A stretch of 64,000 nt of DNA from Flavobacterium branchiicola (GCF_018383905.1 NZ_JAGYWA010000001.1:763518-827517); one strand, 5' to 3'. Shown: positions 25,913 through 34,903, counted from the first letter of the stretch. Translations and numbers: made by a program. The notes: generated from the sequence alone by a model not told the origin.

Positions 25913-27517
25913 TTATTCTGTAATCGGTGCACCAGCTAAAATCTCAGCATTGGCAAACTCTTCAAATTTGGCAAAATTAGCTTTGAATTTTCCAGCTAAT
26001 TCTAACGCTTTTTTATCGTATGTTTCTTTATCATCCCAAGTATTTCTAGGATTTAAGATTTCTTCCGGCACGTTCGGGCAAGATTGCGGTTGTGCAATTC
26101 CAAACACTTTATGATTAACGTACTCTACATTATCCAGTTCTCCGTTTAATGCTGCAGTAATCATGGCACGAGTGTATTTTAGTTTCATACGGCTTCCTGT
26201 TCCGTATGCACCACCAGTCCATCCTGTATTGATTAACCAAACTTTTACATCGGCATCTTTCATTTTTTTGCTTAACATTTCAGCATATTTTGTTGGATGC
26301 AAAGGCATAAATGGTGCTCCAAAACAAGCCGAGAAATTCGGTTGTGGTTCTGTTACTCCTGCTTCTGTTCCTGCAACTTTTGCTGTATATCCAGAAATAA
26401 AGTGGTAAGCCGCCTGACCTGGAGTTAATCTTGAAATTGGAGGCAAAATTCCGAAAGAATCTGCCGTTAAGAAAAATATATTTTTTGGATTGTGACCAAT
26501 AGAACCCGGCTGAATATTATCAATATGAGTTATTGGGTAACTTACACGTGTATTTTGAGTGATAGAAACATCATCATAATCTACTTCGTTTGTTCCGGCT
26601 TTGAAAACTACATTTTCTAAAAGCGCTCCTTTTTTGATTGCTCTAAAAATGTCCGGTTCATTCTCTTCAGACAAGTTGATTACTTTTGCATAACATCCGC
26701 CTTCAAAATTGAAAACAGTATTTTCGCTTGTCCATCCGTGTTCATCATCTCCAATTAATTTACGTTCCGGATCTGCAGATAAAGTTGTTTTTCCTGTTCC
26801 AGATAAACCAAAGAAAATAGCTGTATCTCCACCTTTTCCAACATTGGCGCTGCAATGCATTGGAAGCGTGTTTTTGAAAACCGGTAAGATAAAGTTAAGA
26901 GCAGAGAAAATTCCTTTTTTCATTTCTCCTGTATACCCTGTTCCACCAATTAATGCTACTTTTTTAGTAAAATCCAAAATCGCAAAATTAGACTGACGTG
27001 TTCCATCTACAGCAGGATCTGCCATAAAGTTTGGAGCACAAACTACAGTCCATTCCGGAGTAAAGTTGGCCAATTCAGCATCTTCCGGTCTTAAGAACAT
27101 ATTGTAGCAAAACAAGTTTGACCACGCCGTTTCTGTAACAACACGTACATTTAATCTGTAATTTGCATCAGAACAAACATAAGAATCACGAACAAAAACT
27201 TCTTTGTTGGATAAAAATGCTGTTACCTTATTGTATAATTTTTCAAAAGCTTCAGGTGCAAAAGGGATATTTACATTTCCCCACCAAACCTTGTCTTCTG
27301 TAATGCTGTCTCTTACAATAAAACGATCCTGAGGAGAACGTCCTGTAAATTCGCCTGTATTAATTGCCAAAGCACCTGTAGAGGCCTCAACACCTTGACC
27401 AGACTGCACAGTAATCGCATGCAATTCATCTGCTGATAATTGGTAGCGAACCTTTGCATTTTCAATTCCTAAGTCTTTTAACGAAATCGATTGCGAGAAA
27501 AGTGTGTTAGTGTCCAT
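25913..27517 (-). CDS. pckA: Phosphoenolpyruvate carboxykinase (ATP)
   Basis: 534 residues, the usual length. The kinase-1 P-loop is GLSGTGKTTLSADP at about 237-250, followed by the metal-binding LIGDDEHGW. TGRSPQDRFIV near 58-68 contacts oxaloacetate, and NTGWTGGAYGTGSRMKL lies near 430. The enzyme converts oxaloacetate and ATP to phosphoenolpyruvate, the first committed step of gluconeogenesis. The gene is single, with a long AT-rich upstream region. Confidence 0.97.
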   Translation of the reverse strand: MDTNTLFSQSISLKDLGIENAKVRYQLSADELHAITVQSGQGVEASTGALAINTGEFTGRSPQDRFIVRDSITEDKVWWGNVNIPFAPEAFEKLYNKVTAFLSNKEVFVRDSYVCSDANYRLNVRVVTETAWSNLFCYNMFLRPEDAELANFTPEWTVVCAPNFMADPAVDGTRQSNFAILDFTKKVALIGGTGYTGEMKKGIFSALNFILPVFKNTLPMHCSANVGKGGDTAIFFGLSGTGKTTLSADPERKLIGDDEHGWTSENTVFNFEGGCYAKVINLSEENEPDIFRAIKKGALLENVVFKAGTNEVDYDDVSITQNTRVSYPITHIDNIQPGSIGHNPKNIFFLTADSFGILPPISRLTPGQAAYHFISGYTAKVAGTEAGVTEPQPNFSACFGAPFMPLHPTKYAEMLSKKMKDADVKVWLINTGWTGGAYGTGSRMKLKYTRAMITAALNGELDNVEYVNHKVFGIAQPQSCPNVPEEILNPRNTWDDKETYDKKALELAGKFKANFAKFEEFANAEILAGAPITE

Positions 27518-27817
27518 AAATTTTTAGTTGTGTGTGATATTTAATAAAAGGCAAAATTATGATTTTATTGTTTATCCTTAAAAAATATTTCAATTTCACT
27601 TTTATTAATATCAAAAAAGTAAAATTTTATCTTTTAATTCAACAAAACAAAAAAATATGCCCTACTATTTTGTTTTCTTATAATCTTAAAAATGAATTTG
27701 TTATATTTTTTCCTCAATAAAGTAAAAAACAAGACTAATTCACATAAACAAGACTATATGTTATTTATGAGACAAAATTAAAGATTAATTTTTATACAGA
27801 ATTTTTTTTTCGGCATT
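27518..27817. other. AT-rich upstream region of pckA without genes
   Basis: About 300 bases of AT-rich sequence. CAAAATTA at 27552-27559 reads TAATTTTG on the minus strand, a match to the -7 consensus for pckA, though no clear -33 box accompanies it. A second CAAAATTA occurs near 27773. No reading frame is supported. Confidence 0.4.
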
Positions 27818-28204
27818 TTATGATTTTTTCCTCAAAATAGAAAGAAATAATACTGCCCAACCAATAATTAATAAGAATCCGCCCAGAGGAGTTGCGAATA
27901 CGATAATTTTAAAATCAAATAATGTAAGACTTTTTGTAGCTAATAAATAAATTGATCCGCTAAAAAGAACAACCCCTGCAACAACTAAGTTATAGATTGT
28001 TTTTACGGTTTTTTCGGCAAGATCTTTTCTTGTTGAAAGAAACAATAAAAAAAGTGCGTGGTACATTTGGTATCGAACCCCAACTTCAAAAGTATTTAAC
28101 TCATCAACAGAAAGATATCGTTTTAATAAATGAGCACCAAAAGCGCCTAAAATAATTGCCAACATTCCGATAAAGGTTCCCGTTAATACGATTGTTCTTT
28201 TCAT
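27818..28204 (-). CDS. DUF423 family small membrane protein
   Basis: 128 residues and four membrane helices. The N-terminal GAFGAHLLKRYLSVDELNTFEVGVRYQMYHALFLL is the DUF423 signature (YwdK/YgdD). A later TPLGGFLLIIGWAVLFLS completes the family pattern. Inner-membrane protein, function unknown. CAAAAATA at about 28233 is a minus-strand -7-like box. Confidence 0.9.
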   Translation of the reverse strand: MKRTIVLTGTFIGMLAIILGAFGAHLLKRYLSVDELNTFEVGVRYQMYHALFLLFLSTRKDLAEKTVKTIYNLVVAGVVLFSGSIYLLATKSLTLFDFKIIVFATPLGGFLLIIGWAVLFLSILRKKS

Positions 28205-28391
28205 GATTTATATCTTTTGAAATTTGACACAAAAATACTTCAATCTGATGTAAAAACCCTTTCGATTTTCAAATTATTTACTTCAAAATTCCCTTATTTT
28301 TAAGCTATTCCGAAAAAAATAATTTAATTTTATGTAATTTTAATTGTTATATTTATAACATTTTAATATGTTTGTGTTAAATATTTAAATT

Positions 28392-29756
28392 ATGAGAAGC
28401 GTTTTAATAATTGGAGCTGGCAGATCGGCATCTTCTTTAATACGGTATTTACTTTCTAAATCAGAAAGCGAAAACCTACATCTTATTGTAGCCGATTTAT
28501 CTTTGGCTTTGGCCGAAAAGAAAACGCAGAATCATCCCAATGCCACGCCAATTGCTTTAGATATTTTTAATACTGAAGAAAGACGTCTGGCAATCGAAAA
28601 AGCTTCCATTGTTATTTCGATGCTTCCGGCACATTTACATATCGAAATCGCCAAAGACTGTCTTCATTTCAAAAAACATCTGGTAACCGCTTCTTATATA
28701 AGTGATGCGATGCAGGCTTTAAATGAAGAAGCAAAAAAGAATAACCTGATATTCATGAACGAGATTGGTCTTGATCCGGGAATTGATCATATGAGTGCCA
28801 TGAAAGTTATTGATGAAATTAGATCGCAAGGTGGCAAAATGCTGCTTTTTGAATCTTTTTGCGGTGGTTTAGTTGCTCCGGAATCTGATAATAATTTATG
28901 GAATTACAAGTTTACCTGGGCGCCGCGAAATGTAGTTTTGGCAGGTCAGGGCGGTGCGGCCAAATTTATTCAGGAAGGCACTTATAAATACATTCCGTAT
29001 AGTGCTTTATTTCGTAGAACCGAATTTCTTGAAGTAGAAGATTACGGAAAATTTGAAGCCTATTCTAACCGCGATTCTCTTAAATACAGATCCATTTACG
29101 GACTAGATGATATCCTGACTTTATACAGAGGAACTATAAGAAGAGTTGGTTTCTCGAAAGCATGGAATATGTTTGTACAATTGGGTATGACAGATGACAG
29201 CTACGTTATCGAAGATTCTGAAAACATGAGCTATCGCCAATTCATGAATTCGTTTTTACCTTATCATCCAACAGATTCTGTTGAAATTAAAACACGATTA
29301 ATTCTAAAAATTGATCAGGATGATATTATGTGGGATAAACTTTTGGAACTGGATTTATTTAACCCGGATAAAAAAGTGAATTTACCTAATGCTACTCCGG
29401 CGCAAATTCTGGAAAAGATTTTAACCGATAGCTGGGCTTTAGAACCAGACGACAAAGATATGATTGTGATGTATCACAAATTTGGATACGAACTGAAAGG
29501 CGAAAAAAAGCAAATCGATTCTAAAATGGTTTGCATTGGCGATGATCAGACGTATACAGCAATGGCAAAAACAGTTGGTCTTCCGGTGGCAATGGCAACA
29601 TTGTTGATTTTAAACGGAAAGATTACAACTCCAGGCGTTCAGCTTCCTATAAAGAAAGAAGTTTATGAACCAATATTAAAAGAATTAGAAGAGTATGGTG
29701 TCATTTTTAATGAGCAAACCATGCCTTACTTTGGGTATAATCCGGATTTGTTCTGA
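28392..29756 (+). CDS. Saccharopine dehydrogenase family protein
   Basis: 454 residues. The N-terminal Rossmann motif is VLIIGAGRSASSLIRYLL, then VADLSLALAEK. SMLPAHLHIEIAKDC and GLDPGIDHMSAMKVID (about 135-150) are characteristic of saccharopine dehydrogenase/reductase enzymes. The C-terminal catalytic-like domain ends FGYNPDLF. In Bacteroidota this family is often annotated as saccharopine dehydrogenase, in lysine metabolism; the true substrate is not certain. A strong terminator follows. Confidence 0.85.
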   Translation: MRSVLIIGAGRSASSLIRYLLSKSESENLHLIVADLSLALAEKKTQNHPNATPIALDIFNTEERRLAIEKASIVISMLPAHLHIEIAKDCLHFKKHLVTASYISDAMQALNEEAKKNNLIFMNEIGLDPGIDHMSAMKVIDEIRSQGGKMLLFESFCGGLVAPESDNNLWNYKFTWAPRNVVLAGQGGAAKFIQEGTYKYIPYSALFRRTEFLEVEDYGKFEAYSNRDSLKYRSIYGLDDILTLYRGTIRRVGFSKAWNMFVQLGMTDDSYVIEDSENMSYRQFMNSFLPYHPTDSVEIKTRLILKIDQDDIMWDKLLELDLFNPDKKVNLPNATPAQILEKILTDSWALEPDDKDMIVMYHKFGYELKGEKKQIDSKMVCIGDDQTYTAMAKTVGLPVAMATLLILNGKITTPGVQLPIKKEVYEPILKELEEYGVIFNEQTMPYFGYNPDLF

Positions 29757-29799
29757 CCCCGGATTGTTCTTGTTTTAGAATTTTTTTTTAGTTTATTTT

Positions 29800-29836
29800 A
29801 TCCGCTTCTAAAATTTAGAAGCGGATATTTTTTTTT
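29800..29836 (+). terminator. Terminator after the saccharopine dehydrogenase-like gene
   Basis: ATCCGCTTCTAAA and TTTAGAAGCGGAT form a 13-bp perfect stem with almost no loop, followed by a T run. Confidence 0.85.
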
Positions 29837-29971
29837 AAAAGGGACAAAGGTTCAAAGGGACAAAGGGACAAAGGATTTGAATTCGGCTTTAGCTAAAGCT
29901 AAAATTTTGAACCTTTGAGCCTTTGACCCCTTGAGCCTATGTCCCTCTGTTCCTTTGTCCCTTTGAACCTT
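29837..29971. repeat. Inverted array of GGGACAAAGG units
   Basis: Left side: repeated AAAGGGACAAAGG and GGTTCAAAGG units (29837-29875). Right side: the complementary CCTTTGTCCCTTTGAACC and CCTTTGAGCC units (29910-29971). Between them is AGCTAAAGCT. The unit is imperfectly reiterated, so the region could fold into a long hairpin. Confidence 0.7.
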
Positions 29972-29979
29972 AAAAAAAC

Positions 29980-31206
29980 CTATTTTTCCGACTGAATCGT
30001 AATAGGCAAACTATACAAAATCCTAACTGGTTGTCCATCTTTACTGCCGGGAATCCATTTTGGCGAAAGTTTTAAAACTCTGATCGCTTCCTCTCCTATT
30101 CCGTATCCGGCGTCTTTTACGATTTTTATTTCAGAAAGACTTCCGTCTTTTTCGACCATAAACTCCATTGCGATTTTTGTTTCAACTTTATTTTTTGAAG
30201 CTTCATCCGGAATTCTGAAATTTTGTCCCACGAATTTATAAAACTCAATAATTCCACCCGGAAAATCAGGTTGTTTTACATTTAATTCTCCAACTTTATG
30301 AACACTACTATCAGCGGAAGTTTCCGTTTTAACGACTTCCTGAGCTGTCATTTCTGAGCTAAAAACAAACAATAACACGCTACAAATTAAACCAACTGTA
30401 AATACTTTAAATATCTCTTTTGCCGGAGATTCTTTTTTACTCATCATAAGAAAACGTTTTTTAGTTATTTGATAATTAATCGTACTCGCTAAGGCAACAT
30501 TATTGGTATTTGATGCGATACTCAATAATAATTTCTGATAAGTTGACACCGATTCAAATTGCCTGTTTACAGCTTCATCTGCTAAAAATTCATGATTTAG
30601 TTTTACGGCTTTTTTATACAAAATTATAAGCGGATTAAACCAGAATAAAATTTGCAAAACCTCAACAAAAAGAATGTCCAGCGTATGTTTTTGCATTAAA
30701 TGTGCTTTTTCATGCGCAATTAATTCCGATGGAATTTCTCCGTTTTCAAACTCTTTTTCGTTTATAAAAATGGCGTTCCAGAATGAATGCGGCAAAATAG
30801 CTTCTTTTACCAAAACCACTTTTTGATCTGCAATAATTTCAACTTTATTATTGTTCATCTTTTTATAAAAAGCACGCAAATTCAATACAAAACGAAAGAG
30901 TAGAATTACTGCAACAACACTATAAATTCCAACTAAAAAATTGAGAATTATTTCATTGTAATCTATTTTGTCTAAAACTATTTTATTGGTTCTGATGACA
31001 ATTCCGTCTAATTGAATCACATTAATCTGATCTGAAAAAAGTGTTCTGACTGAAAATAATTGCAACGGAATAATCAAACTAAAAACGATGCTTCCTAATA
31101 AATATGCTCTATTAAAACGAAACATTTTTTCACTTTCCAGCCACAATTTATAAACAGCAAAAAATACAAAAAGGAGAATTCCCGATTTTAAAATATAGTC
31201 TATCAT
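29980..31206 (-). CDS. M56-family (BlaR1-like) membrane metallopeptidase with TonB C-terminal domain
   Basis: 408 residues. Membrane helices lie near 5-22, 36-54, 88-110 and 268-285. The zinc protease motif is HEKAH at 165-169, then a second-ligand helix NHEFLADEAV. After the last helix the periplasmic C-terminus (about 305-405) is a TonB_C-like domain (PDFPGGIIEFYKFVGQNFRIP to PVRILYSLPITIQ) instead of a penicillin-binding sensor. It is the expected partner that inactivates BlaI when a signal is sensed; the signal is unknown. It overlaps blaI by 4 bases. Confidence 0.88.
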   Translation of the reverse strand: MIDYILKSGILLFVFFAVYKLWLESEKMFRFNRAYLLGSIVFSLIIPLQLFSVRTLFSDQINVIQLDGIVIRTNKIVLDKIDYNEIILNFLVGIYSVVAVILLFRFVLNLRAFYKKMNNNKVEIIADQKVVLVKEAILPHSFWNAIFINEKEFENGEIPSELIAHEKAHLMQKHTLDILFVEVLQILFWFNPLIILYKKAVKLNHEFLADEAVNRQFESVSTYQKLLLSIASNTNNVALASTINYQITKKRFLMMSKKESPAKEIFKVFTVGLICSVLLFVFSSEMTAQEVVKTETSADSSVHKVGELNVKQPDFPGGIIEFYKFVGQNFRIPDEASKNKVETKIAMEFMVEKDGSLSEIKIVKDAGYGIGEEAIRVLKLSPKWIPGSKDGQPVRILYSLPITIQSEK

Positions 31207-31577
31207 TTTTTCTTTTTTTGAATTTGTGAATCAATGATTTTTTTGAGTTCTTCCAGTTCCGAAGTAGATAAATCAGTTTCGGTTGTAAAGAAAGAAGCAA
31301 ACTGCGAGGCCGAATTATTAAAGAAATTACTAATCAGACCATTTACATGTTTAGAAAAATAAGTCGTCTTTTTAACCAGCGGATAATATTCTCTGGAATT
31401 TCCGAATTCGTTGTACGCTACAAACTTCTTATCGATCATTCTTTTCAATAAAGTTGCGACAGTTGTTGTTGCCGGTTTTGGTTCCGGATACGCTTCGAGC
31501 AAATCTTTCATGAATGCTTTTTCAAGCTTCCATAAATGCTCCATTAATTGTTCTTCTGCGTTTGTTAATTGTGTCAT
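31203..31577 (-). CDS. BlaI/MecI-family transcriptional repressor
   Basis: 124 residues. The winged-helix region is LTNAEEQLMEHLWKLEKAFMKDLLEAYPEP to TTVATLLKRMIDKKFVAYNE, with the dimerisation helices after it. Family members bind TACAnnTGTA palindromes as dimers and are cleaved after M56 sensor activation. The exact palindrome TTCTACAAATGTAGAA is present upstream of the operon's first gene (33011-33026). It overlaps both neighbours by 4 bases. Confidence 0.92.
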   Translation of the reverse strand: MTQLTNAEEQLMEHLWKLEKAFMKDLLEAYPEPKPATTTVATLLKRMIDKKFVAYNEFGNSREYYPLVKKTTYFSKHVNGLISNFFNNSASQFASFFTTETDLSTSELEELKKIIDSQIQKKKK

Positions 31578-32536
31578 TTTTTACTGTTTTCAAGTTTTTC
31601 CGATTCGGCTAATTCTTTTTTATAGGCCTCCAAATTCCATTCAATATTCATTTTTGCAGCATAATCTGCCATAGTTCCAAGTCCTACTTCTGCGCGCCTT
31701 TTATCTACATTATCCGGATCTATCATTGGCGCTATACAAATTTTATTCGTCTTTTTATTCTTTGAAGACTGACTTCCATAAATTTGTTTTTTCCCTTCTC
31801 TCAAAGCTACTCTGTCTTCCAGATAAGCCAGATTTGCTGCACTTGCATTACCATTCTTAACTGCCTCCCTCATCATCGGCAAATACTTTTGCTGGTATTT
31901 TAAATCAGAATGCTGAATAACCAAAAACAGCGTTTGATTTCCCTGTGTCCCCACAACATTTTTTCCAACCCAACCTTTTTCGTCCAGAATTTTCATAACC
32001 TTAATAAGGTTAATACTATCTTTCCTTCCCATAATTTTACCAATACTGTCCATTTTCTTTTTATCCGGGTTTTGAGTTTTATAAACATTCATAAATTCTC
32101 CACGAATTTCCTGATCATCGGTATAAATCAATGCAAGTTCTTTTTCGAGTACTTTATCGTAATTTGCTCCAAGAATCGCTAATTTCTTCTGAAGTTTTTC
32201 AATGGTTTTTGTCCAATTTTTTTCTGAATGCAGCCTTTTTAAATCACCATCAATCTGAATGTGAGCAATATTTTCGTAACCATTATCAATGGCTAGATTT
32301 AGCCATTTAAATGCTTTTTTATTTTCTTTTGCCATAGATGCAGAACAGCCTGCATTGTATAAATCTGTTGCTGATTTCTTTTCTATTTTAAAAGCTTTTT
32401 CATAATAATCAACAGACATTTTATAATTTTCTGCCGTATAACAGGAATCTGCTTTATGAACCCATTCTTTATAAGTCTGAGCGTGCGAAAGACATAAATT
32501 CATTAGAATAAAAAAGAAGGCAAATAGTTTTTTCAT
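31574..32536 (-). CDS. Exported DUF6624-like protein with TPR-like N-terminus
   Basis: 320 residues. Signal peptide MKKLFAFFFILMNLCLSHAQ. Residues about 25-95 have TPR/Sel1-like helices (ADSCYTAENYKMSVDYYEKAF, YNAGCSASMAKENKKAFKWL). The C-terminal half shows DUF6624 features: ILDEKGWVGKNVVGTQGNQTLFLVIQHSD and PMMREAVKNGNASAANLAYLEDRV. Function unknown. It lies second in the operon that contains the BlaI repressor and M56 protein, overlapping blaI by 4 bases. Confidence 0.75.
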   Translation of the reverse strand: MKKLFAFFFILMNLCLSHAQTYKEWVHKADSCYTAENYKMSVDYYEKAFKIEKKSATDLYNAGCSASMAKENKKAFKWLNLAIDNGYENIAHIQIDGDLKRLHSEKNWTKTIEKLQKKLAILGANYDKVLEKELALIYTDDQEIRGEFMNVYKTQNPDKKKMDSIGKIMGRKDSINLIKVMKILDEKGWVGKNVVGTQGNQTLFLVIQHSDLKYQQKYLPMMREAVKNGNASAANLAYLEDRVALREGKKQIYGSQSSKNKKTNKICIAPMIDPDNVDKRRAEVGLGTMADYAAKMNIEWNLEAYKKELAESEKLENSKK

Positions 32537-32554
32537 AGATTTAAAGTTAGTGGT

Positions 32555-32977
32555 TTACTTTATTTTTTGTTCTGAGATTAATTCTCCTTTGTCGTAGTTT
32601 TTAATGTTTTTAAGCTTTCCTTTATCCGAATAGAATTTCCATTCTCCAAAATAAAACCAATGTGTTTCAACCGAATTGGTTTCTAATTTTGTTTTGCCTT
32701 TTGATTCTAATTTTCCGTTTTCGTAATAACTTTTTACAATACAAATTCCGTTTTTGTATTTTTCGGTTTTGTAAATTTTACCGTTAATATAAGATTTCCA
32801 TTTCTTAACCGGCTGATCGTTTTTGTAATATTCATACGATTTATAATTTGTTCCGTCCTGAGTGTAATCATCCATCCAGACACCTTCTTTTTTATGATCA
32901 ATCTTTTGATTAATGGGTTTGCTTTTGCATCCCAAAAACACTAATCCGCAAAACAATAGTAAAAAAAGGTTTTTCAT
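32555..32977 (-). CDS. MORN-repeat (YwqK-like) lipoprotein
   Basis: 140 residues. Lipoprotein signal MKNLFLLLFCGLVFLGCK with the lipid cysteine at 17. The mature part is built of MORN-variant units: YEYYKNDQPVKKWKSYINGK, YKNGICIVKSYYENGKLESKG, KFYSDKGKLKNIKNYDKGEL. Proteins like this are sometimes labelled toxin-antitoxin YwqK-family antitoxin, but no toxin partner is evident. It is the first gene of the BlaI/M56 operon and sits directly downstream of the operators. Confidence 0.75.
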   Translation of the reverse strand: MKNLFLLLFCGLVFLGCKSKPINQKIDHKKEGVWMDDYTQDGTNYKSYEYYKNDQPVKKWKSYINGKIYKTEKYKNGICIVKSYYENGKLESKGKTKLETNSVETHWFYFGEWKFYSDKGKLKNIKNYDKGELISEQKIK

Positions 32978-32990
32978 AGTTATCGTTTAA

Positions 32991-33006
32991 TTCTACAATT
33001 ATAGAT
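32991..33006. promoter_or_regulatory. Second, imperfect BlaI-like operator
   Basis: TTCTACAATTATAGAT resembles the perfect operator 20 bases away, keeping the left half-site TTCTACA and a degenerate right half. Centre-to-centre spacing of 20 bases would put both on one face of the helix. It lies just after the predicted transcription start, in the leader. Confidence 0.6.
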
Positions 33007-33010
33007 GTTG

Positions 33011-33026
33011 TTCTACAAATGTAGAA
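33011..33026. promoter_or_regulatory. BlaI-type operator overlapping the promoter
   Basis: TTCTACAAATGTAGAA is a perfect palindrome with a 2-base centre, containing the BlaI/MecI core TACAnnTGTA. The minus-strand -7 box TACATTTG is entirely inside it, so repressor binding would block the promoter directly. Confidence 0.85.
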
Positions 33027-33046
33027 TTAAATTTTAAATAGGCAAA
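33016..33046 (-). promoter_or_regulatory. Promoter of the BlaI/M56 operon
   Basis: On the minus strand: TTTG (33043-33046), a 19-base spacer, and TACATTTG (33016-33023), an exact fit to the Bacteroidota consensus. The start site would fall near 33010, about 30 bases before the ATG at 32977. Confidence 0.75.
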
Positions 33047-33122
33047 TTTTTTTTTAAAGTTTCTGAGAGGCTAAGATTCTAAGGTTCTAAGATTTTGAAT
33101 TAACAAACTTAGTCTCTTTTTT

Positions 33123-33217
33123 TGCGTTAGGGATAGAAGCGGCATCTCCCGATTTAGAAAAACAAGGCTTTTTAGCCGTAGTTTTTGTTAATCGGGAATA
33201 TAGCGGATAGCCCGGCC
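33123..33217. repeat. Dispersed hairpin-type repeat, divergent relative of family A
   Basis: Begins TGCGTTAGGGATAGAAGCGG and ends ATATAGCGGATAGCCCGGCC. Layout (GGGATAGAAGCGG, loop, GCGGATAG) is like the family A elements at 8640 and 58037, though sequence has drifted. The gap 33027-33406 contains this element, a terminator and two short palindromes, with no supported gene. Confidence 0.45.
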
Positions 33218-33283
33218 GAAGGCAACGCCCATAAATAAATTCTAAATTTTTAAAACCCAAATTCCAAAACTCTGTAAACAAAA

Positions 33284-33310
33284 AAATCCGCTCATTTCTG
33301 AACGGATTTG
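33284..33310. terminator. Hairpin terminator
   Basis: AAATCCGCTCA and TGAACGGATTT pair with one mismatch around TTTC, preceded by an A run. On the minus strand it ends in T residues, so it suits termination of the M20 peptidase transcript. Confidence 0.65.
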
Positions 33311-33320
33311 TATTGAAACC

Positions 33321-33353
33321 AGCTTTGTCAAAGTTCAAAACTTTGACAAAGCT
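33321..33353. repeat. Perfect palindrome AGCTTTGTCAAAG / CTTTGACAAAGCT
   Basis: Arms of 15 bases around CAA. The same core, TTTGTCAAAGTTT with its complement, is found at 40323-40355. A CCCGATAGTTATCGGG palindrome follows near 33377, related to CCCGATAGCTATCGGG near 18335. Confidence 0.7.
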
Positions 33354-33406
33354 TAAAAAAACTTAGCGTCTTTCCTCCCGATAGTTATCGGGATTGCGGT
33401 TGAATT

Positions 33407-34795
33407 TTATTTAGAAAGCTCCACAAAATACTTATAAAACAACGGAATAGTCTCAATACCTTTCAAGTAATTAAAGATTCCGAAATGTTCATTTGGCGAG
33501 TGAATTGCATCACTGTCCAGACCGAATCCCATAAGGATTGTTTTGCTTTTTAATTCTTTTTCGAATAAAGCCACAATTGGAATACTTCCTCCTGAACGAA
33601 CCGGAATTGCAGGAACTCCAAAAGTTTCTGTATAAGCTTTGTTTGCTGCCTGATACCCAATGCTGTCAATTGGCGTTACATAACCCTGACCTCCGTGGTG
33701 CGGCGTTACTTTTACAGTAACTCCAGCCGGAGCAATGCTTGTGAAATGTTTAGTAAAAAGTTCTGTAATCTCTTCCCAATCCTGATTTGGAACCAAACGC
33801 ATTGAGATTTTAGCAAAAGCTTTACTCGCAATAACTGTTTTTGCACCTTCTCCCGTATAACCTCCCCAGATTCCGTTTACGTCTAATGTCGGACGGATTG
33901 AGTTTCTTTCGTTGGTTACATATCCTTTTTCACCATAAACATCGTTTAAGTCTAAGGCTTTTTTATATTTTTCTAAGTTAAAAGGCGCTTTTGCCATTTC
34001 AGCTCTTTCTTCTGCAGATAATTCCTGAACCTTATCATAAAATCCCGGAATTGTAATATGATTGTCTTTATCGTGAAGAGAAGCGATCATTTTTGCCAGA
34101 ATATTAATTGGGTTTGCTACAGCTCCACCGTATAAACCTGAATGTAAATCGCGATTTGGACCAGTAACTTCTACCTCAACATAACTTAAACCTCTTAAAC
34201 CTGTCGTGATAGACGGTTGTTGGTTAGAAATCATTCCGGTATCTGAAATAAGAATCACATCGTTTTTCAGTTTTTCCTGATTGCGTTCTACGAACCAGGC
34301 TAAACTTGCAGAACCAACTTCTTCCTCTCCTTCGATCATAAATTTTACGTTACAAGGCAAAGTATTGCTTTGTACCATTAATTCAAGCGCTTTTACGTGC
34401 ATGTACATTTGTCCTTTATCGTCACAAGCTCCACGGGCAAAGATGGCACCTTCTGGGTGAATGTCTGTAGTTTTGATAACAGGTTCAAATGGTGGCGAAG
34501 TCCATAATTCTAATGGATCTGGCGGTTGCACATCGTAGTGTCCGTAAACTAAAACCGTTGGAAGATTTGGGTCGATTATTTTTTCTCCGTAGATAATTGG
34601 GTAACCCGGAGTGTCGCAAGTTTCTACAAAATCGCAGCCTGCTTTTGATAAACTTTCTTTTACAGCCTCTGCTGTATCAATAACATCTTGTGAGTATGCA
34701 GTGTCGGCAGAAACCGACGGAATCTTTAATAATTCGATCAATTCATTGATAAACCGATCTTTATGTTGTTGAACGTAGGACTTAATATTTTCCAT
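33407..34795 (-). CDS. M20-family dipeptidase
   Basis: 462 residues. Zinc-ligand motifs are VYGHYDVQPPDPLELWTSPPFEP near residues 83-105, ARGACDDKGQMYMH near 121-134, and MIEGEEEVGSASL near 154-166, with the catalytic Glu pair. GSIPIVALFEKEL and GFGLDSDAIHSPNEHFGI are near the C-terminus. It is a cytoplasmic metallo-dipeptidase of the ArgE/DapE/CPG2 clan. It is divergent from the tRNA-Leu gene. Confidence 0.92.
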   Translation of the reverse strand: MENIKSYVQQHKDRFINELIELLKIPSVSADTAYSQDVIDTAEAVKESLSKAGCDFVETCDTPGYPIIYGEKIIDPNLPTVLVYGHYDVQPPDPLELWTSPPFEPVIKTTDIHPEGAIFARGACDDKGQMYMHVKALELMVQSNTLPCNVKFMIEGEEEVGSASLAWFVERNQEKLKNDVILISDTGMISNQQPSITTGLRGLSYVEVEVTGPNRDLHSGLYGGAVANPINILAKMIASLHDKDNHITIPGFYDKVQELSAEERAEMAKAPFNLEKYKKALDLNDVYGEKGYVTNERNSIRPTLDVNGIWGGYTGEGAKTVIASKAFAKISMRLVPNQDWEEITELFTKHFTSIAPAGVTVKVTPHHGGQGYVTPIDSIGYQAANKAYTETFGVPAIPVRSGGSIPIVALFEKELKSKTILMGFGLDSDAIHSPNEHFGIFNYLKGIETIPLFYKYFVELSK

Positions 34796-34860
34796 TTAAA
34801 TAATTTTTATAGAAACCCAAAAGTACAAAAAAGAGAATTAAAAAAATTTTCAAAAAATGC

Positions 34861-34890
34861 TTTGATAATTCAAAAGTATGCCTATCTTTG
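34861..34890 (+). promoter_or_regulatory. Promoter of tRNA-Leu
   Basis: TTTG at 34861-34864, an 18-base spacer, then TATCTTTG at 34883-34890, a close match to the Bacteroidota consensus, 13 bases before the tRNA. Confidence 0.8.
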
Positions 34891-34903
34891 CACCCACAAT
34901 TAC

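Noticed and set aside
29837..29971. Possible CRISPR array from reiterated GGGACAAAGG units
   Set aside because: Units are too short, imperfect and without unique spacers of constant length, and they occur in inverted halves; no cas genes are in the window.
33087..33338. 83-residue open frame on the minus strand
   Set aside because: It is a translation of a dispersed repeat and a terminator hairpin; no gene-like features or start context.
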